Source: Hyposmocoma kahamanoa
Taxonomy: Eukaryota; Arthropoda; Insecta; Lepidoptera; Cosmopterigidae
Length of the DNA: 64,000 nucleotides
Assembly (NCBI RefSeq): GCF_003589595.1
Contig: NW_020654080.1
Span: 10,746,698-10,810,697 of the forward strand
Direction: 5' to 3'
The position numbers and the translations under genes were made by a program. This document shows, one piece after another, positions 27,482-40,000 of the stretch (the first letter of the stretch is position 1; every line of letters starts with the position of its first letter). The notes beneath the pieces were generated by a model. It saw only the letters and a list, made by a program, of their open reading frames with translations, made no database searches and was not told the origin of the DNA.

Positions 27482-27561
27482 AATAAAAAGTTGAAAGTCT
27501 TTCCAATATGAAAAGTGTTACAAAGTGCCTTCGTTTCTGGCGTCGAGGCGTCCTCTTCAAG
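27482..27561 (+). other. ZC3H18: Candidate 5' non-coding exon end of ZC3H18
   Basis: The ZC3H18 start codon lies only two bases after a splice acceptor (TGTTTTCAG ends at 28022), so the leader must come from an upstream exon. The best donor upstream is CTTCAAG followed by GTAAGG at 27562. The exon's 5' end is unknown. Confidence 0.35.
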
Positions 27562-28024
27562 GTAAGGCTGGATGTGTCTTCAATATACATCAGAACGTAG
27601 CATTTTCGAGCGACTTCGTTCTAAACTTGAACAGTAGATTGATTAAAAATATACAAATGCTAGGATGTATGATTTCATGTAGTTCTATTGAAGCAAGGCT
27701 TCACGTGATTGGCGTTAAAATGCCACGCTTTTGATTCTCACAAAGAAATCACAGGATAGGAATTTGGAATCTTATATACCTTTATATAATATATACTTCA
27801 TGAAATATCAAACATGTATATAATTATTGGGTATAACCATTTAATGACATTTTTATTTGCTAGGTTTTAGTGTGTATACTAACATTAAGAACTTAAGCCT
27901 TAATTAAGAATGAATGGTGCGAGTCAGGTTAACCACAGCTATGTTTATGGAAGTGTGCTTGATTGGGTCGGGAATTAGTATAATGTGGAGATGGTACAGA
28001 AAAAATTGCCATCTGTTTTCAGGG

Positions 28025-31000
28025 ATGGATTCAGAAGACTCGCGTGATGGGTCTGGAGATAATAAATCCTCATCTAGTAGTGGCAGCTCCAGTTCAAGAA
28101 GCCGCAGAAGTTCATCTTCTGATAGGAGTGAAGGTACCAAAAAAGGTGCAAAATCACCACCACGGTCTCCACCTAGGTCACCATCAAGATCTGAAAGGCA
28201 TCATTCACCATCGCCCGAGAGTCGGTCACAATCTTCAGTACACTCCCCATTACTTGGGAAATCCCCAAGATCCCCAGGAAATTTGAGTGGTGCTCATTCT
28301 GACATAAATTCTCCTGAAAATTCAATGCCTGCTTCGCCAGCAGGTCCTAAATCTCCAGAAGGTCCGCATTCACCCAGTGATGCTGGCTCAAATGTTGGTT
28401 CACCAGAACGTACATCTGCTCCTTCAGGCGGTGAAGGGCCAAAGACACCTCAAAGTCCGAGTAGTTCAGCACGATCTGCTCCAGGTTCACCGGAGTCTAG
28501 ATCTCGTCCAGCCTCTCCAGATTCTGCATCTCAGCCCACTTCTCCCCCCTCCAGAAATCCCAACAGTTTCCGACCCTCAAGCCCCTCCCCGGACAGGACT
28601 TCTTCGCAGTCCTCACCAGATATATCTCAAGTAAAGAAAATTGAGAGGAATCCCAAGGAGCCTTGGAGAAGACATACGAAAGCAGAACAAAAAATGGTTG
28701 CTGTTCCACGAAGCCGGAGCAGATCTGATTCTAGTAGATCAAGCAGAAGTTCATCATATAATAAGAGATCCAGTGCTAAGGATCCGGCTACAGAGGAAAT
28801 TTCTGAAGGTAATTTCATTAAAAGCCCTTGAGTCATGGGAGGAAATAAATACATATAGTTTTTTTAAATACACTATTTATAGTATATATTGCAACATAAA
28901 TTGTGCATTAAATCATAAAATATGGCACTTATCTTCTCAGTCCTTTTTACTTTTTTTTAACAATGTTGCTTCATAGCTACTTAATTTTTGTAAACATAAG
29001 GTGTCCCAAAAGACAATGACAAGCTGGGTACAAGGGTGTTGACCAGTTGGTAACAACTATAAAAAAAAAATGTTTAAAAACATTAGAATAACTTTTTGTA
29101 AAATGAGCAAGCTATTGAAAAATGAGCAATGAGCAGAATTGTTCCACCATCCAGGCTTATCATTGAGTTTTTGGACACTTGTGTATAATTGTGATCCAAT
29201 GAAATTGTAGGTGAAATGGAATCAGATCAAGAAGACAGGAAATCAAGGAGCAAATCCATTGCTAGTGAGAAGGGTGATGCCAAGGATCTGAATATCAGCC
29301 ATGAGGACCTTTCTGATGTGTCAGACTTAGATTCAGGGGCTGAAGATAATGAAAAAGATAATAAGGTATGTGAAACAATAAGGTAAGGCCATTGCCAAGC
29401 GTCTTCCACATCTTTTGTATTGTTCTAAATGTGCTTATGACCATATTATGTACTTTACAAATGAAAACAATGAAACATACCAATGAAATAGTAGATAACA
29501 TAAAGATGAATCTACACGAGAAGCATTAACTACCAAGCATTAGACAGAAATACATGTGTGACAAGTGTGTTGGAAAGTTTATAATTTGTTAAAAATTGGT
29601 TACAATGAGAGTGCTTTGTTTTTATACAATAATAATTCATATTCGTGTTCATTCAACCTTGTATTGTAATAACACTTTGGGGCAACAAACTTAGCTCAAA
29701 TATTTGGTGATGTGACAAATGGATTTCCAAGTGCTTTTATTTGATTATTTGTCCACAAGAAATCTGTAATCATTTTGCCATTGCCCAGAAATTTGTTTAT
29801 GTGGTATTGAAAATGAATATATACATGAAATTATCTTAACAGTACAGAAAGGCTCCAAAAGGCTCAAAAGCCACAATTTCATTGAATCATTTTGAAAAAA
29901 GTGCAAATATAATTTCGCGATGCGAACCATTGCCAAAAAATGGATGTTTGGCTGGACAACTGGACGTGTTCTTAATACTAAATGTGTTAAGGTTCTTGAA
30001 ATCATAGTTCTAATTTAATTTTAAATTTGTTTACACTTTGAATACCTTAATATTGTAAATCATTATATAGACATATCTAGGGCCATCCTTAAAAGCCTCT
30101 AACTAGCTCTAACTGGGTTTTAACCATTTTAAGCATTGTTAAATTTAATGTTATTATTACAATAATATTTGATGGTTATTTGAAGGTATATTTCACAAAT
30201 TTTTTCATTCAACTTTTTTACAAAAGACCATGAAATAGTGCGTGCATAGACAAAAAAGCGGGGAAGCGGGTGAAACCACGGTATTAGAGTTATACAAGAA
30301 TTTATTTTTATTAGTTGCTATTTAAATAATGCTAATCTTGTTATTTATTATCCATCACAGTAAATGAGAGTCCACTGGGCCGCGAGATGGATATTCTGTG
30401 ACTTTGCCATGAAATAAATTATAAAAATGAATTTAATGAAAATCCCTGTATAATTCACTGCCCACATCTGGGCATGTCTCGAAAAAATTAAATACACCTT
30501 GTACTTTGAGATAAATCAGCAAAACTAGTTACAGGTCAAGCCAGTAAAAATGTAGGGTAAAGGAACAATTTCTCATTGTGACATAAAGTTGTTAAACTTT
30601 ATAGTACCTCTACTGGATAATCTCTAGACAACATAAATACGTATTTTTACAGAGAAAGTCACCACCCATATCACAGGAAACCAAAACAGAATTGAAAATT
30701 AATGGAAATAATACTGGAAGTACACAGTCTTCACCTAAATCTGAGACTGGTAAAATAGATATACCTAAATTAGAAAAAGTAAGTTCTAATAAATTAAGTA
30801 TTTTAAAGAATTTATATCAGGACTTCTGAATGAAACTCTTGCGGTAAATGATTATTTAAAGATTTGTCTACGGACATCCTTCAATGTCCTCCACTTCTAG
30901 TCCAGTTTTGTTGGTATTTGCATTATAGTTTACTTAGTTGTTATCTCTATCTGATTACATTTTTAAAAGCTACATATAACTTTTATGAAGTGACATTTAG

Positions 31001-34000
31001 ACAGATTTTAAAATGCATATATTAATAGGTACCTCAAGAAAAGACGAGCAATACCGAGGATGGAGAAGAGCAATTAGATTTTGAGGCTGAAGAAGGCGAA
31101 TGCATTGACACTAAGCCTAAAGATCACTCAAATGGTGAATCTGAGGCTTTGGCTGAAAAAGGTATGTAATAGACCAAATTTACAGTGATTGTTCTTTACT
31201 GTGTATTGTCCTAGACATATCCTTATATTTATAGTTTTACTAAGACAGGATTTTGTAAGGCTCCATCCATATTCACTTTTCTTTTACTTGGTTGTTGTTG
31301 CTTTTCCCTGAAGATAATGGTGGTATCTGAACTCCACTGGTAGGCTCAATTTATATTGCGGCGCGAGAATCTAGTTTGTACGTTACACAATTGACCATAA
31401 AGTTGATTATGCTATGTACAATATCGTTACAAAAATTCGCTTTCAGTTCGTTCCGCCACAATATAAATTGAGCCTTATCGCATTCTTTTGACTTAGTGTA
31501 TTATCAAATTCTCAGCCTCCTGCCCGTATCTCATTATTTAGTTATGTTAAAGCTTTAATTCAGGGAAGTACTGCCATCTTACCTATTTCTGCCGCCAAGC
31601 AGTAATGTGAGCATTAAGGCGTTCAAGTTTCAAAGGGTAAGGGTGCTGGTGAAATTACAGGCACATGGGAATTGTCAACTTATGTCTCAGGGTGTCGGGC
31701 GCAGTGGCAATGCCCCTCAGATCTTTATGATTTAAAATTTTGAGTGACACTGCAACTGCTTGGGACAGGTGTGTCACTTACCACCAGGCGCACGACTTGT
31801 TCGTTCCCTAACTTAGTATTATAAAAAAGACAATGTATGGTCGGCGCAGTGTTTTCTTCTTCCATTCATCTCTGTCAGCCGTTTTCCCGTCTTCCTCCAC
31901 CCACATCACCTATCCATCCATGACATTCATGACCATCATGACATTAATTATTCCAATTTCATGTCCATAATTCAAATAAATGACGTTTAATATTAAGAGA
32001 TGCGCTATTACTTACGCTAAAATTGATTAGTCTATTCATTATCTAATTACGTGCTTTATTTAGATTACATTCTGTATGCTCGTTGTTAAATATTATATAG
32101 TTTGATAAATTGCATAATCATGATTAGTAAGAGTTCTTATATCCTTGTATTCATTCTGGTGTACAGTAAATAGCGATAATGCAATGGATATTGCTATTGC
32201 AGTCGTGATGAGAGGACATCGAGTGAAGTATTTATTGTCAATAACACCTAAGTAGAGGTCTCTAATTGGCTGTTGCCGGTCTATTAACTCAGTGAACGTT
32301 ACGATCTTCTTGATTACGAATACTAATGTCCACTTGCACTAAACTTAAGTACGTCTTAAACCATAGGTTCCCAAACATTTTGGCTTACTGCCCACTTAGG
32401 ATAGATAAAAAAGTTCAACGACCACCACCACAAAAAATAATTGAAAACACATATTTTTCATATTAATTTAACACAAAAAATCACAACGAAAAAAAATGTT
32501 GTGTAGTAGTTTTTATAGATAATTCAGGTTTTTTTCCAAATGCGGTAGCACCCAGTGGACAGCAGCAACTCCCCCCAATGCTGCCCAGGCTCCTACTTAG
32601 GACTCTTCAGCGCTCACTGGGCGGTAGGGACCTCTTTGGGAAACTATATCTTAAACCAGTTCTTAAATTGATAAGACACTCCTAAAACAATGCACTAAGA
32701 GTATGTTTTGCATTGCAAGTACTGGTTTAAGACGGACTTAAATTTAGTGCAAGTGGACACGAGTGCCACGGGGCTAGATAAACTGGGAACTGAGGGAAAA
32801 TGTTCGCTTTTAACAGAAGATATAAAGCCCGGGAAGCGTTCGCGAGGCTCGTCACTCGAGGAAGGCGAAGTGTCTGATGAAGGCGAGCGTCGCCCGGAGG
32901 AGAGTGAGCCTCGGCCAGTCTGCCGGTTCTTCTCACGCGGCGCTTGCACTTGGGGTGTTAGTTGCAGGTATGTTACTCGCTGTCCTGTTTATTTCATACA
33001 TACTTATAATACAATATGACTTTTTATACAAGTCAAACAACAAAATATACATTTGTATACAATGTTGTTGAATTTGCAAAATTATGTACGATGATCGTAT
33101 CGTAGTTATAATAATAATAATACTTAATAATTCATACGCACGCAAACTACATACATACATACGCACTCATTTCGGTTCAGGGTTCATTGAAAACCAGCGC
33201 CAGTCAATTATGGTTGTGGCTTATGTTGAATGAAGTAAGTCCTTTTGCGTACGCCACAATCGCGCATATGACAGTACAAAATTTGTAGTCGTTATATTTT
33301 GCTTTTTGTCTGTTTTGTCTTATGTTTTTTTTTTGTTTTGCTTGTCTAAGTATTATCTATATATATTTTTTGTATCTATGTGTTGTGGGGTTACAACAAA
33401 TGTCTATTCTTCTATTCTATTCAAACGTGCGTAGGAATTATTAAGTATTAATATCCCACTAATTGCCCTAACAGCCTACTGTATTGTCGTCTACATGACG
33501 CGTTCCAATACTTTGTTAATAAAAATGTGTGAAATTCGTCAATCCGCATGGGGACCTAAACTTGCTTGACAGAAAAACATTTTTAAGAAGGCGAAATGTA
33601 ATAAATACAAAAAAAGTATTAATAATTTGCCTACAATAGACAAGCAATCCTAAATAGCTATTTTTCTGTATCAGAAAACCAGCTCACACCGGTTTAGTGA
33701 TTTAAACGGAAAATGGATTTGCATAGCGTTATTGTTTATGACACAATAAGTACTAATGAGAACATTTTAGAAAAAAGACCTGTATCTGCATTCTTTTACC
33801 CTTTTGTTTTCTTGAACTGTAATGCATTGTTATAAATTTATAAACATTTGTTTTGATCATGGAGGTATATGCTGCTATAAACTAGTAGCCAAATTAAGGC
33901 GACAGACGCATGTTCGAGTCCAGTCAGTTCGAAGGATTTTATCTTTGTATTTGTTCTATCTTTGTATTAATATTAACAAACTAGTGGAGAATTTTCCCAA

Positions 34001-37000
34001 AAATATAGACGAATGTCATAGTAGTAACGCGATTCAGTAAAAAAAAATATCACAAAAGTAAAAATGAAATTGTGCTATCACATCTGTGATCTCTTGATGA
34101 ATATGGGTCGTATTCTAGAACTCTACTCAATGCTCAATTCATGATTTGAGTATGGTTTAAAGCACTCGAAATCATACTCAAGTCCCTGCCATTAGGGTCG
34201 TATTTCCAGTGCTTGTGTTGCCAGTGCAATCCTGACTTGAGCATTGAATAGAGTTCTAGAATACGACCCTAAGAGCGGTTGCACACGGCGACGTTTAGCA
34301 GCGCGTCTGCAGCGATGCAGTCACTAACCATCTACCCTTACACACACACGGGGCTGAAGCAGCGATACTATTGCGATGCAAAGGCGAGACACGTTTCTTA
34401 TGATTCTACATTAGCGACTGTATCAATTCGAATCACAGGTTTCTGCACCCCGGAGTGACAGATAAGGGCAATTACAACATGTTCGATGTGGTGCGCGGCG
34501 TACCGGCTACAGGATCGTACCCCCCGCCCGTAACCCGCGATCTCGCGCCACCCGAGTCTGCTTGGGAGCGTGGTCTGCGCACGGCTAAAGAGGTACCACC
34601 TAAATCACGATTTACTTTGCTGCTATTGCTCTTCTGTTAAATACACTCGCCGACAAAATTTGTGCCCCCTTTCATTTTTATTACTTGACGATCTCGGTGA
34701 CCTAACGGCGTACACTGTGGGCGCTGGATGGTTCTGGGTTCGATTCCCGGTAGGACCAATTTGGGAAACGAACTTTTCCAAATTGGTTCTGACCTGGATA
34801 TTGGCATGGCCTGGTGGGAAGTGCCCCAGAGTGAATTTCGCTGCTCTGGCTCTCATAGTACATTGAATTTTCTAGTTGACACCAGGCAATTGGTGTAGTT
34901 GTCTGGCACAAACAATGCAACACAAAGCATGTTATTATTATTATCATTATTATTCTTGGGCTGGAATAGAAAAATATTCTTATCACTTAAAAAAAGTTCA
35001 AATTTATAACAAGGACATAAGGAAATGACGTTTAGTACATCAGTTTCAAAATTGCGCAATAGTTTTTAACCAATCAAACATTGTTTAAGCTTAGGGCTTT
35101 TAATACTGAAAATCAAGTTAAATTATGTGTCCGGGAGTGTATGAAGCTAAAGTTCTTACTAACTGATAAGAATGTAGAAAGTAAGGGAAAAAATATGACA
35201 TGAGATTAATGTGGAAAATTGTAAAAGTTGATCAACATCATCCAAAAGCTATGATAATTATTTTTACGATTCATAATTGTGGTAAGGTAGTATTGTGATT
35301 TATTTATATGATTGGATTGCATTTTCTTGATGTATTACTTTTCTAATGGGGCTGATATGTTCAACAATTATCAAAACCTTAAAATAAATACAGTTAAAAA
35401 AAGAGGACTATTTAAGCAGTTACATATATTTATAGACGTTAATAGTGTATGTAACATTTATATAGATTTTAAGACTTTCGTGGTTATTCACTAAATGATT
35501 ATCACTAGTATCAGGTTTCTTACCACGGGTTGAGTCAACCCGTGACCATGGAGCGTGCAACCGTTCCGAAATATCGGGAAAATAAAAAGAAGTCATACCG
35601 TGGTAAGAAACCTGATACTAGTGATAATCATATGTAACATTTGTTAGTTTTTCGTACATGTATTATATTTTTTGATCTTAGATGCTTCGAATAGCTAATA
35701 AACGTAAAGAGCAAGACATGGACTTCGAAGAGAAAAAGTTACACTTATCGGTGGGTGGCGTAGTTCACGATCCGGATGCAGAACTGGCATACGCAGCGGC
35801 CGCAGTAGGGGCATCGCCTCCGCAACCTCATCATCACGAATTGGCCCCTCCGCCGCACCGCGACCCAGACATGTATAGGTGAGATCATATACTTAGTCTG
35901 GCCATAAATACTGTTACACTTAAAGATAAAAAAATATTACATTTGAATTTCGAATCTGTCATTTTTATACGATTGTTCATTGTGTTTTCTCATTTTGGCG
36001 CCAATACATTGTACAATATTTTGCGATATTAAAATCGAGTGGGGTGATAAAGAGAACCGAATCGCTGTGATTGCATTACACAAAGTAGGTATGGAGCCAA
36101 ATGCAATTTTTAAAACTCTCCATACACTTGGTATTAGTAAAATGTTTGTGTACCGGGCTATTAATAGGTACAATGAGACTTCCTCTGTTTGTGACAGAAA
36201 AAGATCTGGCCGTCCACGTAGTGTTCGTACGAAATAGGTGGTCAAAGCAGTAAGGGAAAGAATTCGAAGAAATCCTGTCCGAAAGCAAAAGATTTTATCT
36301 CGGGAAATGGAGATAGCACCTAGAACCATGTCACGTATTTTAAAAGATGACTTAGGACTTGCAGCCTATAAGAGACGCACTGGTCATTTCTTAACTGATA
36401 ATTTAAAGAAGAATAGGGTGGTAAAATCGAAACAACTACTGAAGCGGTACGCAAAGGGAGGTCACAGAAAAATTTTGTTTACGGATGAGAAAATTTTTAC
36501 AATTAAGCAACATTGTAACAAACCAAATGACCGTGTTTATGCTCAAAGCTCTAAGGAAGTTTCCCAATTAGTCGACAGAGTGCAACGTGGACATTATCCG
36601 ACTTCAGTGATGGTTTGGTTGGGTGTTAGCTATGAAGGAGTGACTGAGCCATATTTTTGTGAAAAGGGTATCAAAACATCGGCACAAGTGTATCGAGATA
36701 CCATTCTTGAGAAGGTAGTTAAGCCCCTTAACATCACCATGTTCAATAACCAAGTATGGTCCTTCCAGCAAGACTCGGCGCCGGGTCATAAAGCTCGGTC
36801 CACGCAGTCTTGGTTGGAAGCGAACGTTTCGGACTTCATCAGAGCTGAAGACTGACCGTCGTCTAGTCCCGATCTTAATCCGCTGGATTATGATTTATGG
36901 TCAGTTTTAGAGAGTACAGCTTGCTCTAAACGCCATGATAATTTGGAGTCCCTAAAACAATCTATACGATTGGCAGTGAAGAATTTTCCCATGGAAAGAG

Positions 37001-40000
37001 TGCGTGCTTCTATTGATAACTGGCCTCAACGTTTAAAGGACTGTATTGCAGCCAATGGAGACCACTTCGAATTAGCTTTTTATATTTTTAATTGTTGTAT
37101 ATTTGTGTATTAAACTAACACACTATAAAAGTAATAAATGTTATTTGCAGTTAAAAAAATATTTTTATTCTCTATATTACAATATTTATGGCAAGACTAG
37201 GTATATATATATTTATTTTATAATACCAAGTGACGAGCCGAACAAGTCCGCCTGGTGGTAAGCGACACGCCTTTCCACAACAGTTTCAATAGCAGTAGAG
37301 CTCCTTGTGAAAGAGTTCGTTCAGGAAAGTACTGCCACCTTAACTATTTCTGCCGCCAAAGATAATGTGAGCATTACTGCCGCCGGTAGTTGAAGGGTCG
37401 CTTGTGACAAAAACTCAGACCTGAGAAAATAATGTTTAAGGTGATAATGAAATTAAAAAATATCTACTTTTCCCTTGCACTAATTTCATACCTTATGCAC
37501 CTATGTATCCACCTAATAATATTGACAGATCGGCCTTTTTTTATTCATCACGGCAGTATAAGTAACAAATTTAAAAAAGTCACGTGCGCCCTTTGAACTA
37601 ACTGCGGCAGATGAGACTGTTAACAGATTGACTACATGTGCAGTTGATGCTTGAAGTCGTAATCAACTTTATGCAGCCGAGAGCTCAACTGCATGAAGTT
37701 GATAATGATTTCACGCATTAACTACATGCAGTCGATCTCGGCTGCATGAAGTCGGTTTCGACTGTATGCAGTTAATGCGTGAAGCCGTTACACGAGACCT
37801 CGACTGCATGAAGTTGATAACGAACGAAAGTTGGACGAGTGTATGACACCTGCGATACAGTGTTTTCCTAATGCGGGGCTATGAGTGTGCGTTGTTTGTT
37901 TATTTATTACTTATATTCAGGGCATACGGCCCAATGTACCGCGGCGGGCGCTACCCACGTGGCCCAGCGGACGAACGGGAGTTCTATGAACGAGAGCGGA
38001 TATATGAGCGCGAGCGTGTCTACGAACGACCGCCGCCTTATGACGAGCGCGGCGCGCCACCTAATGAGGAAATGCCATATCATAAGGTAACCTTAGAATA
38101 TTATTTAAGTTAAACAAACGCTATCATCCATTATCAATCTATAAAATATTGCTAAATTAGGCTCCTGTTCTGTTGTTTTTGTGTCTAGGCTGTCCTAATT
38201 TGGGCTCCAACCACCACGAATTAATTTGTACAAATCATAAGGTCCATTATTCTGTTGTTACAATTTTCTGGAAGAAATAAAGAAATTTATTATTGCAGTC
38301 GGTTCCGGGCAATTCAGGACTGTGGATACCATTTCCATTGTCAAGTTTTTTAAAATAACGGAATCATATTTTCTTTTTCGTGGTAAATATGTTACGTTAT
38401 ACATTTATAATTTGACATATTATATATATTTATACACAGCTAATTGATTATTTTTTATAAAATGGTTTTTAACCTTTATTTTATGAAGAGTTAAGCTTAG
38501 TATCTAAAACATATGTTTCTCTGTTTTCTTTAGATAACTACTTCCTAAAACACAATACAATTACAGATAAATGAATTCAAAAGTTTTTATATGGATACTG
38601 AACAGTCATATAGTTCAATTTTAGCTTAGACTTATGTTACCTGGTTTCAAATGTTCGTATACTTTACTATGGGTTTGATAAAAATGAACCAATCCAGTAA
38701 AATATGTGCAAGGAGTAAATAGGTAATTATACTGCATTATTTTTGCGCTACATTTAATAACCCATTCAGAGTCTCCCTCATCAGGGATACCCTGAATGAT
38801 GAAATGATGAATAATGATCATTCGTCTATGATCATTAAAGATAATTGGACTATAATCTATGACTACAAGTACATCCGCATTATATTAAATATGAAAAGTG
38901 ATTTAGAATTCCTATTTTGAATATTTTTTTTTAATTGTAGCGCCGAGTTCGTCCGTCACGAGAAGTAATAGTTCAGCGTGCAGAAGTGGAACGACGAGAG
39001 CCACGTGACGCGCGCGAGATGCGTGAAGGGCGCATGCGCGAGGGCCGTGGAGACGAGTGGGCAGATCCCTGGATGCGCGCTGAGCCTGCCGCAAGACGGC
39101 GACGACCGCCGTCCTCCGACTCCTATTCGTCATCTAGGTGAGTGTATCTGTTGTTGTTTATTCTTTTTCACATTGAACCAGTGACTGGATCCAGTGCTGT
39201 TGACTCTTTCAGAAGCTGAAACGGAAATTAATATTTAAAGCACAAACTGGAATAAAACATTTGTGTACTGCTATTCCAGTATTGAGATTCAATGACACTG
39301 AATCAGTTGCTGGGTGGATATAACTTAGCTTCAATTTTTACCTTTGAAATAATAGAGATGACCGTCTCCTTCAATAGAATGTATACACGTAGTGAATTTG
39401 CAATCTAATAGCCTCCGTAAAGTTTGTTGAACTGTAGTAATATATTAATTAATATATATTAATACTCATTAAACATCTACTAACATGGAAGTATTTGTGC
39501 AATATTTATACCGTATACACATTTCATTGCAGGCGAGTATTGTAGTCGTGTTAGGATAGAAGTCATCAAAATTATTTTGACGATTAAATCTTCCAGATTT
39601 TGTCGATAACAAATCTGGAAGATTTTAATTACAGAGCAAAGAAAATCTTAAAATAGTATATTTTAGTATTTAAAGCAAACATAGTAAGTAATGAAAGGGT
39701 TTAAGTTTTGAATTAAAGAAATTACAGAGTAGACAAAAATGACTACTTTAAGTAACCAAAATATATTTGATTAAACTTACTAATTCCAAAATACTTTTCA
39801 CGCTTGTTTCCCCTCCTCTGGCCGTTGGAATTCACAATTCCATATAAATGTCACCACGGTTTTGGTTTTCCATCTGACATCACATCTCATTAACAATGCA
39901 TGTCTCTATCACTGGGACACGCTTATGTATGAATGCGTGTGTGATACGATACGCCTACCGATACATGTACGCTCTTAATGAGTGCGTACTTAATATATGC

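Noticed and set aside
28044..28286. Second open frame across the first ZC3H18 exon (and further ones at 28377-28976)
   Set aside because: They are out-of-frame shadows of a low-complexity Ser/Pro/Arg exon, with no start context or family resemblance.
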